DNA of 64,000 nt from Aequorivita antarctica (GCF_007997155.1 NZ_VORT01000004.1:124001-188000), one strand, 5' to 3'; positions 26,302 to 35,597 are shown, counted from the stretch's first letter. Numbers and translations are program-made. Notes: generated by a model not told the origin, from the letters alone.

Positions 26302-27153
26302 CTATTTTTCATTTAACCCGTTAACTATGTTTTGAATACTCTGCAGCACCTCTTCATAGTAGATGGTTTTATGTGTTTCAATAATTTGATTGATGAGTAT
26401 GCTTTCTGCTTTTTTGTTTAGTTCTTCATTTAAAATCTCTAAAATTGATACTATGGTTTCGGGGTGATTTTTTAGGAGTTCTTTGATATCTATTCCTAGT
26501 AGAACTGCTGCTGCAGTAGTATTCTTAAACGGTTCGATTCCATATACCTGGTCGTAATAATTGGTGGCAGCTCTTTCTTCGTGAATGGATAAATAATTTC
26601 CAAGAATAAACCCTATATCATCTGCATCCTTATTGTTAGTCTGGTTTCGGTCTTTCCAAGCAATTATTTTTAATATGAAAATACCGGTGAGAGAGGCGAT
26701 TTTTATTTCGGTTTCATTGTCGATTTTCACTTTTAGCGCGGATTCATCGGCAGCGGAAAATCCTAGAACAGACATTGCTAGTTCTTCATTTGGTGGCCAA
26801 AATATCTTGTAATTACTTTTCATTATATCACCAAATGGCACAATATCTAATGGGAAGTTTCCACGATAGAGAAAGCGTTGTTTTTGATTTGGATCTTTGT
26901 TGAAGTTTTCAAGATTGATGATGTCGTCTTCCACTTTTTTCCATTGTTCCCAATCATTTACTGTGATGGCGATATCGAGATCGTAGGTTAATCGACCAGA
27001 AGTCTCATTATGCAATTCCATTATAATGTCTCTGGCTGTTGCACCTATTACAAAAAAGGAAATGCCTGCTTCTTTGAAGTAGGCGGTAAGCTCCAAAAGA
27101 ATTGGCTTTAATAACGGATGTGAAAAATTTGCACTAGATATGTTGTAACTCAT
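26302..27153 (-). CDS. AbiEii-like nucleotidyltransferase toxin
   Basis: The 283-residue protein is a nucleotidyltransferase of the AbiEii/DUF1814 kind: VIGATARDI at about 37-45 and TYDLDIAI at about 58-65 give the GS-like and DxD-type motifs, and a third conserved area with KDADDIGFIL follows near 195. AbiEii toxins transfer nucleotides to tRNA or another acceptor and stop growth. The gene overlaps the preceding antitoxin gene by 20 bases, the coupled arrangement typical of AbiE. Catalytic residues appear intact. Confidence 0.85.
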   Translation of the reverse strand: MSYNISSANFSHPLLKPILLELTAYFKEAGISFFVIGATARDIIMELHNETSGRLTYDLDIAITVNDWEQWKKVEDDIINLENFNKDPNQKQRFLYRGNFPLDIVPFGDIMKSNYKIFWPPNEELAMSVLGFSAADESALKVKIDNETEIKIASLTGIFILKIIAWKDRNQTNNKDADDIGFILGNYLSIHEERAATNYYDQVYGIEPFKNTTAAAVLLGIDIKELLKNHPETIVSILEILNEELNKKAESILINQIIETHKTIYYEEVLQSIQNIVNGLNEK

Positions 27154-28135
27154 TCTCTAGTATTTTTTTAGCGGTTTCGATATTTCTTCCATACCCACTA
27201 TTCATTAAATCGGCATATATTAAAAGTGGTGGTGCTGTTTGGCTACCATTTGTATCATTTCTCCAGAATTTTTGGAGGATTTCAATGTTCCCATCTTCAC
27301 TAGGAATCAGGTGTAATTTGCTGGCAACTTCTGATAGTTCTAGATTAGTAAAGACAGTAAACTCTTCAGGTCTTAGACTTTCCGTGAGAATTGCTGCTCC
27401 GGGTTCGCCTCCCCAAAGAATAAAGCCATTTTGGGAATGAATATCTATGTTACGCCAATTTTTTAATTGTTCTGGATCTATGAAACGCATTCGTTTTCTT
27501 AAGATTCGAGGCCTGAGCACCGCATTAAAATCTACCACCCAACGTTCTAAGAGATCTGAGGTATTCTTAAGAATTCGTTCATTATTTATTTTTAGTAGAT
27601 AGTGCAGTTCTTCTAGTTCTGCCATAACATTACTTACTGAACCAATAGATACGTTGGCCTGTTCTGCTATTACTCTGTAAGAATCTTGAAGATGCTCGGG
27701 ATTATTCAATAAGTGAAATAGAATTTTTAATCCGGTTTCTTGAAAAGCGCGAGATTGATTGGTTTTATCCTTTTTTGTGGTTTTTTGACCTTCGACGAAA
27801 ATTGCTAAATCTTTATATTTTATATACGCATTGCCCGCAACATCTATATAATTAATTCCTCGTTCTTTAAGTTCTTGAGTTGCTTTTTTAGAAATATATT
27901 CCGCTATTAAAACAATAGGCCTATTGCTATCGTTTTTGATTTCCTCCAATTGAGCTAAAACAAAACCTTGGTTAGATGTTCTAACAGTAGATTTGGTCTC
28001 TACAATAAATTGTAAATCATTTATAGTTAAGAGTGCATCATAATTGTTCCGATTGCTATCTACTTGTATAGGGATATCGATAAGTTGTTCTAACTTTGAA
28101 GTAGCTTCGTAAATAAAGTCATTGTTACGATACAT
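27134..28135 (-). CDS. AbiEi-like antitoxin and repressor
   Basis: The 333-residue protein has a nuclease-like N-terminal fold (YDALLTINDLQFIVETKST, then IVLIAEYISKKATQELKERG), a winged helix around residues 130-185 (SYRVIAEQANVSIGSVSNVM) and a C-terminal AbiEi-like part. The family binds inverted repeats in its own promoter and blocks the partner nucleotidyltransferase without direct contact (type IV). Just upstream lie four GTTCA-type half-sites (28144-28198), the expected operator. The coupled downstream toxin completes the module. The system can act as abortive infection or stabilise the element. Confidence 0.85.
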   Translation of the reverse strand: MYRNNDFIYEATSKLEQLIDIPIQVDSNRNNYDALLTINDLQFIVETKSTVRTSNQGFVLAQLEEIKNDSNRPIVLIAEYISKKATQELKERGINYIDVAGNAYIKYKDLAIFVEGQKTTKKDKTNQSRAFQETGLKILFHLLNNPEHLQDSYRVIAEQANVSIGSVSNVMAELEELHYLLKINNERILKNTSDLLERWVVDFNAVLRPRILRKRMRFIDPEQLKNWRNIDIHSQNGFILWGGEPGAAILTESLRPEEFTVFTNLELSEVASKLHLIPSEDGNIEILQKFWRNDTNGSQTAPPLLIYADLMNSGYGRNIETAKKILENELQHI

Positions 28136-28143
28136 AACTTTTT

Positions 28144-28198
28144 ATGTTCATTATTTTACACTGTTCAGTGACAATGAACATTCAAATATAATGAACAT
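28144..28198. promoter_or_regulatory. Operator with repeated TGTTCAtt half-sites upstream of AbiE
   Basis: ATGTTCATTAT (28144-28154) and ATAATGAACAT (28188-28198) form a perfect 11-bp inverted repeat. An AATGAACAT site lies between them (28173-28181) and a weaker CTGTTCAGTG at 28161-28170. They end 9 bases before the abiEi start, where autoregulation by AbiEi is expected. Confidence 0.75.
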
Positions 28199-28297
28199 AT
28201 TGAAATTGACAAGACTTAAATCAAAAAAATCGATGAAAAGAGTAATCTTTTAAATATTTGGGTCTATGAAGATCAAAAAGGGATTATAGCTTCTTTA

Positions 28298-28660
28298 TCA
28301 AAAAGGTGATTTCTCTCTCAGTCCCTTTAAAGCAACCTTCCATTGCCCATTTTCCTTTATAAGCTTAAAAGTCTCTGGCTTCTCATCATAGGAAGTAGTA
28401 AATTTTACCCAGGCAACATCTCCATCCACTTTTTCCTGTAAAACCTTAAAGTTGGATTTACCATAATTCTTCGTGGCTATCATATTTTGAATTAATAAAT
28501 AAGATTCATAATTCTCAGGAGTCGTGTATTCTTTTAATTTTTCATTGTCTTTACTATAAAAGCTTTCTACAACAACTTTGGCAGTTTCCGTAGAAGATAG
28601 GTTTTGTTGTGAGCAAGCAGCACCAACAAGAAGTAGGAGTATTAATGCTAAATTTTTCAT
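28298..28660 (-). CDS. Lipoprotein of the conjugation operon (DUF4878-like)
   Basis: The 120-residue protein starts with a lipoprotein signal: a hydrophobic LALILLLLVGAAC with the cysteine at about residue 16. The mature part (TAKVVVESFYSKDNEKLKEYT, then ENGQWKVALKG) resembles DUF4878 / NTF2-like lipoproteins. It is the last gene of the minus-strand conjugation operon, 7 bases after traN. It probably sits in the outer-membrane side of the secretion channel or acts in exclusion, but its exact role in Bacteroidota transfer systems is not established. No damage is seen. Confidence 0.8.
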   Translation of the reverse strand: MKNLALILLLLVGAACSQQNLSSTETAKVVVESFYSKDNEKLKEYTTPENYESYLLIQNMIATKNYGKSNFKVLQEKVDGDVAWVKFTTSYDEKPETFKLIKENGQWKVALKGLREKSPF

Positions 28661-28667
28661 ATCAGTT

Positions 28668-29501
28668 TCAATTTGGGTTATTGATATATTTATTTGATAC
28701 TTTCAATTTTAAGTTTCGCTCTCCATTTTTTTCATTCAGTTCCAAGACGACCATTTTGTCATTGCTTAATGAAAACTTGGGAAGAACATAAACCATTCTT
28801 TTAATCTCTTTCTCGGCAACTTTTCTTGGAACATCATATTTAAAATTTGGAAGCTGTGAAATGCGCTGTATTGACTTCTTTTTTCCTTGTTTTCTTGTCT
28901 GTGTCGAAATATCCAAGAAATTTAGATCGTAATCTAATGAAGACTTGTTTTCAATTTTGATTACGAAATAAAGTTCCTCCTTATCAAAAACTATGTTTTC
29001 CAAACTCAGAACAATACCATTCTTACGTTTTTGGATGCTCCCGATTTTTTGTTTCCTTGTTAACAGATATGAGCAAAACCTTTCGTAGTAAAAAGTTTTA
29101 TCTGTGAAAAGATTGGCAACATTAGTAGAATCGGAACTCTCTGTGAATTTTGGTTGTTCAAAGCCAATGCTTTCCGATTGGGGAACAAAATAATTCAGCT
29201 TTTCCAGTTGCTCTTTATAACTTACAATATACGAAAAAATTGAGCCATTTGCATTGATTATGAGTAAATTACTTGGCTTTCCTGGCTTTGCCTGTAGCAG
29301 TCCAAAGTATTGTTCTTTTTCCCGATTATAGGTAAAAACAAAATTCTGAGAACCTACTATCCCTTGACGAATTGGACTGGGAAAAAACAACGACACGTTC
29401 TTTTGATCGTTTGCAAAAATAGTATCCAGCGAGGAGCTGGTTTGAGCTTCTAAGATAAAGCTGGCAAGAATTAAACTGGCAAATAGAATTGAAGTTTTCA
29501 T
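28668..29501 (-). CDS. traN: Conjugation protein TraN (DUF4138)
   Basis: The 277-residue protein has an N-terminal signal peptide (TSILFASLILASFILEAQ) and a mature part that fits the TraN/DUF4138 family of Bacteroidota conjugative elements: FANDQKNVSLFFPSPIRQG, NREKEQYFGLLQAK, and a C-terminal KIENKSSLDYDLNFLD segment. TraN is thought to be an outer-membrane-associated part of the mating channel, corresponding to VirB9-like proteins. It overlaps traM by 4 bases in a coupled operon. Position and motifs agree well. Confidence 0.9.
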   Translation of the reverse strand: MKTSILFASLILASFILEAQTSSSLDTIFANDQKNVSLFFPSPIRQGIVGSQNFVFTYNREKEQYFGLLQAKPGKPSNLLIINANGSIFSYIVSYKEQLEKLNYFVPQSESIGFEQPKFTESSDSTNVANLFTDKTFYYERFCSYLLTRKQKIGSIQKRKNGIVLSLENIVFDKEELYFVIKIENKSSLDYDLNFLDISTQTRKQGKKKSIQRISQLPNFKYDVPRKVAEKEIKRMVYVLPKFSLSNDKMVVLELNEKNGERNLKLKVSNKYINNPN

Positions 29502-30421
29502 AACGTTGGTTTTAGAATAAGTTTGTAATTATTGGTAACGGTTACTTTGACCGTTCTATAGTTTTTTCGAAATATTTTTTGGACTCCGCTCACTTGCGGT
29601 ACTCCCGCAATATTGATGTCCCCAACAATATCATCCACTACCTCTCGGGTTGCATCCGCTCGAAAACTGTTCTCCACATAGATTCCTTCACTTCCGTCCT
29701 GAAGATCGAATGCCTTTAATTTGACGGGACGGTGATTAATATTTTCGATTTCAATCAAGGCCCGATTTGGCTTGAAGCTTATAAATCCAAAGACGGGTGT
29801 GTTTTTGGGGACTTTTACTCCATTTATTACAGCTTCCTTGAGTAAGCGCATTCGCAGGCGATAATTGATTTTTACCAATTGGTTTCCATCAACTTCCACA
29901 TAAATTTCAGCATCTGTATTTGCAATGCCCAACTTGGGGTTAGCAACTGGATCGGATGCAAAAAACAACTGCTGTTCCAGACCCAGTTCCTTGAGTTCGA
30001 TAGTTTCTTCTTTTTTCGTTGGAAGGGAATCCTCTTCAACCTTTTGTTTTCTTCGATAACGTTCGGGAACGACGTACTTGCTTTCCGTGTAATTGATCTT
30101 ATTGTGCTTGTAGATACTATCTACAATTCTTACTTTCTCTTTGTCCATAAAATCAGGATCATAAAAACCGAGGGAATCGATGTTCTTTTCATCATAAATA
30201 CTTGGCGCATTGGTTTCCCTTACTTCTTTTAGGGCATCGATCGCTTCCAGTTTGCTTTTGTACTCTTTCTGGTTTTCGTCCAGTTCTGGCACGGCAGTCT
30301 GTGTCAGGTTTTCGCTATCGGTTTCGTCGTTGGACATAACCATAATTGAGTATGTGATTATAAAAATCAGCACTACTAAAAGGACAGAACCGAATACTAT
30401 TTTGTTCTTTTCAATTTTCAT
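29498..30421 (-). CDS. traM: Conjugation protein TraM
   Basis: The 307-residue protein has one N-terminal membrane segment (IVFGSVLLVVLIFIITYSIM), a long charged periplasmic linker and a conserved C-terminal domain with LRMRLLKEAVINGVKVPKNT and the end VTVTNNYKLILKPTL. This is the layout of Bacteroidota TraM, the likely VirB10-like component bridging inner and outer membranes. It overlaps traK by 11 bases upstream and traN by 4 bases downstream. The C-terminal domain is complete, so transfer function is probably kept. Confidence 0.92.
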   Translation of the reverse strand: MKIEKNKIVFGSVLLVVLIFIITYSIMVMSNDETDSENLTQTAVPELDENQKEYKSKLEAIDALKEVRETNAPSIYDEKNIDSLGFYDPDFMDKEKVRIVDSIYKHNKINYTESKYVVPERYRRKQKVEEDSLPTKKEETIELKELGLEQQLFFASDPVANPKLGIANTDAEIYVEVDGNQLVKINYRLRMRLLKEAVINGVKVPKNTPVFGFISFKPNRALIEIENINHRPVKLKAFDLQDGSEGIYVENSFRADATREVVDDIVGDINIAGVPQVSGVQKIFRKNYRTVKVTVTNNYKLILKPTL

Positions 30422-31025
30422 TTGTCAGTTTTTTAAGGGATTTTTCAAAATAATTGGTAATCAAGAGACCGTGTGTGTTCTTGGGAAAGTTTCGGTCCAC
30501 AACAATCAAGTTTCCCGTGGAGATCATTTCATATCTGTCCACTACGGTTCCACGATTGATTTCAAATATTGTCCTGGATTGGAATGTATATGGATTGCTT
30601 TGAAGATCCAGTTGTGATTCAATGTTTATTACTTTCTGGACAAGGGAATACTGGAGCAATCTGTTATATACTCCATCCGCTTTCTTTTGTCGGTAAAGAT
30701 TATCGACAGAGCTATTTCCCAACCACAAAGCCTTCTCCAAATTCTTCTCATAATTGCTAGCGTCTATATTGTAGAAATAAGAGTGAAATAAGTCAAGGTG
30801 CGCCAATGCCTCTACTTTTAGGTTTTCCTTTTGCGCCACCCACTTTAAGGGAATAACAGACCCATCAGTATTAACAGCGAAGGCATTGTTCAATGCTTTG
30901 TTATTAATGCTAAAAACTGACCATACAGCAATACCACTCGAAAGAAAGGAAAAAGCCAACACCGCAATTACAATGAAGCGATTCGTCTTAAGGACGGCGT
31001 ATATATTTTTATAAGGTGTTTTCAT
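30411..31025 (-). CDS. traK: Conjugation protein TraK
   Basis: The 204-residue protein has a single N-terminal membrane segment (FIVIAVLAFSFLSSGIAVWSV) followed by a periplasmic domain, with LAHLDLFHSYFYNIDASNYE and IFEINRGTVVDRYEM segments typical of the Bacteroidota TraK family. The family has a VirB8-like position in the mating channel. It lies between traJ and traM in the usual gene order. The size matches the family's usual 200-210 residues. Assignment rests on sequence pattern and order. Confidence 0.92.
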   Translation of the reverse strand: MKTPYKNIYAVLKTNRFIVIAVLAFSFLSSGIAVWSVFSINNKALNNAFAVNTDGSVIPLKWVAQKENLKVEALAHLDLFHSYFYNIDASNYEKNLEKALWLGNSSVDNLYRQKKADGVYNRLLQYSLVQKVINIESQLDLQSNPYTFQSRTIFEINRGTVVDRYEMISTGNLIVVDRNFPKNTHGLLITNYFEKSLKKLTNEN

Positions 31026-31040
31026 AATTTAAAATCCGCA

Positions 31041-31883
31041 TTAAGCGGTAAAAAGTCTTAGAGTAAATGAAGTTGCACGTTTGTATAATCTGAATTTTAG
31101 AAAGACGATAAATCCTATAGAACCTAATTCCACAACCGGTGCAAAGAATCGACTTCCAACATCAGTCCCGAAAAGGTTTACCCAGAAGTTGGTGTTGATT
31201 TCCGTATAGATAGCATTGATAAAAACATTGACCAGAAAGAAGGCAGGTACCAACATATAAACAGCGGCATAGAGCTTAAAAAAGGTATAGGCGAGCGTGC
31301 GGAATTTTTCAAAAACAGCCAGACTGATTACAAGTGGAAAGAATGCCCGCATAATTCCCAAAAGGAAAAACCGTTCAGCCAAGAAAAGGGGATAGATGAA
31401 CAAATCCAAAATCCATAAAATTAGGCTTCCTATAAATGCAAATATTTTAAAGCCGTACAGAGGTGTAACTAATGCGTCATATAACAATGCCATTGCTTTT
31501 TTGGCGGCTTCCAATGCGCCCACATCCTCTTCCAATGGAATATCTTGCATTTGTAGCGGGAGGAGCGCAGGAGCCGTATTACGATATTGAGATTCAATGG
31601 CAACCAATATGCTATCAAAAACACCCAATACCTGTGTTGAGAAAATGACTAAGATTACTACAACAAAGTTTTTAATTAGCTCTCCAGGACTGAGTCCCCA
31701 AGTATAGCCGTCTTTATCCACCGCGCCCTCATTGTACTTTTTTAGAATATTGATCAAAAAGAACAGTACGGCAAGCGTTTTCATTCCACCAATAGTGTAT
31801 TGTGAAAAGTCGCTGTTCTGTATGGTCTGGTAGATGGTGTCAATATATTCCAGACCAATTCCCAATGAGATTGCGGCGGTCAT
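31041..31883 (-). CDS. traJ: Conjugation protein TraJ
   Basis: The 280-residue protein has several membrane segments (TLAVLFFLINILKKY, ELIKNFVVVILVIFSTQVLG, FAFIGSLILWILDLFIYPLF, VYMLVPAFFLVNVFI and others). This agrees with TraJ, the polytopic inner-membrane protein with a VirB6-like role. It starts 1 base after the traI stop region and precedes traK by 15 bases. It is somewhat shorter than some TraJ proteins of human-gut elements, which is common in flavobacterial ones. No stop or frameshift is present. Confidence 0.9.
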   Translation of the reverse strand: MTAAISLGIGLEYIDTIYQTIQNSDFSQYTIGGMKTLAVLFFLINILKKYNEGAVDKDGYTWGLSPGELIKNFVVVILVIFSTQVLGVFDSILVAIESQYRNTAPALLPLQMQDIPLEEDVGALEAAKKAMALLYDALVTPLYGFKIFAFIGSLILWILDLFIYPLFLAERFFLLGIMRAFFPLVISLAVFEKFRTLAYTFFKLYAAVYMLVPAFFLVNVFINAIYTEINTNFWVNLFGTDVGSRFFAPVVELGSIGFIVFLKFRLYKRATSFTLRLFTA

Positions 31884-31884
31884 T

Positions 31885-32454
31885 TTAATATCCTGTTTCT
31901 CGATTATTTACTTTATCCTGCATTTTTCTGAAGGAAATAATATCCCGATAGCGCTCGGTCTTTTTTGTTATTTCGGCCACCATTTCCTTAGTTTGAAGTT
32001 CTTTGTCCTTTAAAATCGAAGCTCTTTCTGCGTCAGACATTTTCATATAATCGCTGGATAGAATCTGATCTATAAAATCAAGATTGTCCAAAGAGGTATC
32101 GATGATAGAATTGAAGGAATCGGAAATGCGAGTGATCTCATCTGGTTTGATAAATGGGGAATTCAGAATATCCCTTAAATCCTCATTTACAATGTCAATC
32201 AACCGTTGATTGTTTCGATTGATTTCCTGTACCGCTTTTAACTGTTTGATTACATCGTTTACCTTTTCCAGATTTTCTTTCTGTGTTTTTAAAAACTTGA
32301 CCGTTTTCATAAGATTGGAGGTCTGTTTTCCGGCTTCCAAAAGTTGCTTAATCAAACTGATAAAGTTTGTGTTGTCATAAACTGGCATTCCTTGAGCTCT
32401 AATATTGAGGCTAAACAATAATGCCATTGCTAGAATTAAAATTTTTGTTTTCAT
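31885..32454 (-). CDS. traI: Conjugation protein TraI-like
   Basis: I chose the start at 32454, since MKTKILILAMALLFSLNIRAQ from there is a proper signal peptide; an upstream ATG at 32514 would add 20 residues overlapping traG. The mature 189-residue protein is a helical rod with a heptad-rich part (ENLEKVNDVIKQLKAVQEIN), matching the periplasmic TraI of Bacteroidota transfer operons, comparable to VirB5-like minor pilins. It lies between traG and traJ in canonical order. Family name is from context and size. Confidence 0.8.
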   Translation of the reverse strand: MKTKILILAMALLFSLNIRAQGMPVYDNTNFISLIKQLLEAGKQTSNLMKTVKFLKTQKENLEKVNDVIKQLKAVQEINRNNQRLIDIVNEDLRDILNSPFIKPDEITRISDSFNSIIDTSLDNLDFIDQILSSDYMKMSDAERASILKDKELQTKEMVAEITKKTERYRDIISFRKMQDKVNNRETGY

Positions 32455-32464
32455 AATTTTTGTT

Positions 32465-34861
32465 TTAAGATGTATATTCAGTGATTGCTTTTTCCATATT
32501 TTGATGCTTTTCATAAAGCTTCATTATTTCTTCATTTTCCGCTCCGTCAGTTAGATATGCGGCATAAACTTTCTTGGGGACTTCAAGTCGGAAGATGTTG
32601 CTTTCCTTTCCTATTTTGATAAACATTTCGGTGTACTTTCTTGGTCCGGATAGATTGTTTTTGATTGATTTCAGTTGGTTTAGATCGTGGCTGGAGAGGT
32701 TCAGTCGTTTCTGAAGCTCATCATATCCTTTTTCATTATGAAGGCTGTAAATGACCTGTGTGTTCTCCAAAATACTTGCAGAAGTTGAATTATTTGGAAG
32801 CTGATTGATGGACTGAAGAATGATTCCAATAGCGCCATTCTGTTTTCTAATAGCTTGGTAGTAAAATTCAACACTTTCCAGAACGTTTTCGAATTTCAGC
32901 TGTTTTGCAAACTCATCAAATAAAATGATTCCTTTTTCAGCTCGGTTCTTCCAAATGGTTCGTTGGATGGCTGATTTTATGAGCTTCAACATTACGGAAA
33001 GGATTTCTTTATTATCCTTCACTTCATCCAGTTCAAAAACAATCAGCCTTTTATCCTCAATTTTATAGGTCTGATCTTCGCAAACCTCAAAAAGGAAACT
33101 GTACAGGCCATCTCCAACATATTCCGACATAATGTGTAGGAAGTTAGTAATGTTGAAATAATCAGAATGGATTTTTAGTTTCTTTAGAAGTGAATCCTGA
33201 TTGGTTTCTATGAAGTCATAGAAACTGCTAAGCGAATGATCGGTCTTGATTTGCCTATAATAGTATCGCAATATTTTCTTGACCGAAACCGATTGCGCTT
33301 TTGTCACTTTTAAATCGGAAGCGAACAGTTCAAAAAGGAATACAGAAAGATCTTCTAAGCGTTCAGGAGTCAAATCTTTAAGATCACTTATATAAAAAGG
33401 ATTAATACCAAGGTTCTTTCCACTTTCATAGCGGAGCACTGTATATTGCTCTGGATAAAGTTTTGCGAATTTGGTATAGGAGCCTCCCAAATCAATAATG
33501 ACAAGACGAACACCGCTTTCAAAATATTGACGAAGGATATTATTGGCCAAAAAGGATTTTCCCTCCCCAGTAGGAGCGAATATGGCGAAGTTTCTTGCCT
33601 TGATACGTTTCTTTTTATCGTCCCATACGTCTTTAAGAACAGGAATGTTATGTTCCCTGTCATTAAAAATTACCCCCGTAGCATCCGATTTATAATTGGT
33701 ATTGTTGACCAATAGGCACAAAGCGTGTTTTAAATCCGTTACGTACAGATCATCATTTGAAAAATTGGAAGAAAAGCAGCAATAGCTATTGAGTATATAA
33801 TTCTTGCGTTCCTCGCCACGTGGATAGTATGGGATGATATCCAGATCCTTGAATTCAGTCTTTATTTTGGAGCTGATTTTCTCAAGATTTTTCACTTCTT
33901 TGTCCCAATAAATAATATTGAGATGTCCTCGAATTACACGGGCATTGTCATCGGAATTTATCTGGTCTTGGATATATTGAATTTTCTTTAGGACTACTTT
34001 ATTTTGTGACCCAAAATTGGAGCTTTTGTTCAACTCTTCAATTTTCTTGTCGAGGATCTTGCGCCACTTCTGTTTGTCATCCAAATAGATTATTTGATTG
34101 ACAATGTGGTTCTCATTTAGAGTAAGTCCCAGTCCATCAATAAAACCTTGGTGGAACACAAAGTCGTCTGAAGTGAAGTGTTCATTGGTTTTACTGCTCT
34201 GTACGTTTTCGCCAAAACACAACTCGCTATTGATTGATAGTACATCAAAATAGTTTTCTCCAATATTTAATTCCTTTTTTTCGAGAATTATATCCGTGTC
34301 AAACCCTTCATTAAAGCCATTGAAATAACCGTTTGTTAAACTTTGTATTTCCTTTGAATCCAAAGCAGTGAATTCCATTTTTCTACTGTTGTTTATAAAT
34401 GAAACCGAATCGCTAACTGCCCCTATAAAACTGTGGATAGTATCATCTATTTCTGGTATAATTGTTTTGGTTACCTTTTTGAATGGATTGATATATTTTG
34501 CGTTGTTGAGTGCTTTGTTTTTTGTTAGAATAAAAAAGAGATAGCAGGTGTGCTCCATATATTCCCGTCCCTTGAAATGCGTGTGAGTAGCTTTTTCAAG
34601 AAAAGTTTTGTTCGGTAGATTTTCAGAAGTAAAACTTCTTTTTAGATAAACATCCTGTTTGTGGACTACACATCCAGTCGGTAAAGATTTAATAGCCTGA
34701 AACCAAGCTCCGTGAATATCCTCGAAATCTTTTTCTGATAGGGAATATATCTCGGGAAGATTGCCGGAATAGCAAATAACCACGTTGCCATTATTGGCAA
34801 AGACGACATTCTCTTGAATATCCACGATTGGGTGATATGCGGCCACGTTTATCTTTTTCAT
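32465..34861 (-). CDS. traG: Conjugation ATPase TraG (VirB4 family)
   Basis: The 798-residue protein is a VirB4-type ATPase: Walker A APTGEGKS at about residues 426-433 and a Walker B IILFDEFAKQ near 645, with a long N-terminal region that includes the IVDIQENVVFANNGNVVICYSG segment seen in Bacteroidota TraG. VirB4 ATPases power pilus assembly and substrate transfer from the inner membrane. Its start lies inside the end of traF (71-base overlap). Both nucleotide motifs are intact. It is the largest gene in the transfer operon. Confidence 0.95.
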   Translation of the reverse strand: MKKINVAAYHPIVDIQENVVFANNGNVVICYSGNLPEIYSLSEKDFEDIHGAWFQAIKSLPTGCVVHKQDVYLKRSFTSENLPNKTFLEKATHTHFKGREYMEHTCYLFFILTKNKALNNAKYINPFKKVTKTIIPEIDDTIHSFIGAVSDSVSFINNSRKMEFTALDSKEIQSLTNGYFNGFNEGFDTDIILEKKELNIGENYFDVLSINSELCFGENVQSSKTNEHFTSDDFVFHQGFIDGLGLTLNENHIVNQIIYLDDKQKWRKILDKKIEELNKSSNFGSQNKVVLKKIQYIQDQINSDDNARVIRGHLNIIYWDKEVKNLEKISSKIKTEFKDLDIIPYYPRGEERKNYILNSYCCFSSNFSNDDLYVTDLKHALCLLVNNTNYKSDATGVIFNDREHNIPVLKDVWDDKKKRIKARNFAIFAPTGEGKSFLANNILRQYFESGVRLVIIDLGGSYTKFAKLYPEQYTVLRYESGKNLGINPFYISDLKDLTPERLEDLSVFLFELFASDLKVTKAQSVSVKKILRYYYRQIKTDHSLSSFYDFIETNQDSLLKKLKIHSDYFNITNFLHIMSEYVGDGLYSFLFEVCEDQTYKIEDKRLIVFELDEVKDNKEILSVMLKLIKSAIQRTIWKNRAEKGIILFDEFAKQLKFENVLESVEFYYQAIRKQNGAIGIILQSINQLPNNSTSASILENTQVIYSLHNEKGYDELQKRLNLSSHDLNQLKSIKNNLSGPRKYTEMFIKIGKESNIFRLEVPKKVYAAYLTDGAENEEIMKLYEKHQNMEKAITEYTS

Positions 34862-35132
34862 AATTGAAAAGGGTTGGTTTTTTATTACTGATTATCTGTG
34901 GAAAGGGTTTTGAGAAATGAAACAATTGCGGATTGTTTGTAATTCTGATAAGTACTATAAACAAGCTCACATTCAAACTAATAACCCCTATGATAATTCC
35001 AAAGCTGAAAGAGAAAATGATTACCAAGAGTGATGCGATTATTGAAATCATCATTACAGCAAACAGGGAGATGGGCAGTCCAAATATGACTGCCCGTTTC
35101 CTGATGTTTTTATAGGTTTCGTACTGTTTCAT
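34791..35132 (-). CDS. traF: Conjugation protein TraF (DUF4133)
   Basis: The 113-residue protein carries two adjacent membrane segments (AVIFGLPISLFAVMMISIIA and IIGVISLNVSLFIVLI) after a short basic start, which is the plan of DUF4133/TraF, a VirB3-like inner-membrane protein. It lies between traE and traG and overlaps both neighbours. The C-terminal 25 residues overlap the traG start in another frame and may be poorly conserved. Confidence 0.9.
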   Translation of the reverse strand: MKQYETYKNIRKRAVIFGLPISLFAVMMISIIASLLVIIFSFSFGIIIGVISLNVSLFIVLIRITNNPQLFHFSKPFPQIISNKKPTLFNYEKDKRGRISPNRGYSRECRLCQ

Positions 35133-35419
35133 TACACCACGATTCCAATTAAATAAGTAAAGATTCCGACCACGGCTCCCGCAATCAATACGAAAATCAA
35201 AACTCTTGTAATTCCTTTTTTTAGATCTGCATTCTCGCCGAAGAAATGCCCAGCGTTGAAAAGGAACCCAACTAGAAAGATTACCCCAAGAATTATGGGG
35301 AAGACGGTTCGAATGGTATCGGAAACATCCTGTACGGAATCCTCAATACCGCCAATCTGTGCGAAGCTTTGTGAGACTGAAAACAAAAGAGTTGTTAAAA
35401 TGAAAATTGATCTTTTCAT
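35132..35419 (-). CDS. traE: Conjugation protein TraE (DUF4134)
   Basis: The 95-residue protein has a cleavable signal peptide (SIFILTTLLFSVSQSFAQ) and two membrane segments (VFPIILGVIFLVGFLFNAG and ITRVLIFVLIAGAVVGIFTYL). This is the DUF4134/TraE pattern, a VirB2-like pilin candidate. It is the first gene of the minus-strand transfer operon, and the promoter should lie in the 178-base divergent gap with the amidase gene. That gap contains two direct copies of TTAAACTTT (35507 and 35530). Confidence 0.92.
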   Translation of the reverse strand: MKRSIFILTTLLFSVSQSFAQIGGIEDSVQDVSDTIRTVFPIILGVIFLVGFLFNAGHFFGENADLKKGITRVLIFVLIAGAVVGIFTYLIGIVV

Positions 35420-35506
35420 AACTGTGCGTTTTTATAAACCTGAAATAGGTTAGTTATTGAAATTTTACGAAATCTATTATGAAAAGAAGGGAGGGGAAGA
35501 AATTTC

Positions 35507-35538
35507 TTAAACTTTAACGTGAACCAATGTTAAACTTT
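35507..35538. promoter_or_regulatory. Direct repeat TTAAACTTT in the divergent traE-amidase region
   Basis: TTAAACTTT occurs at 35507-35515 and 35530-35538, 23 bases apart, between the divergent traE and amidase genes. It could be a regulator site but may be chance in AT-rich DNA. Confidence 0.25.
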
Positions 35539-35597
35539 GGAGGATTGTTAGAAATGGAAATGAATCTTTGAATTTTGTTCAAAAGCAAGAAATTATT

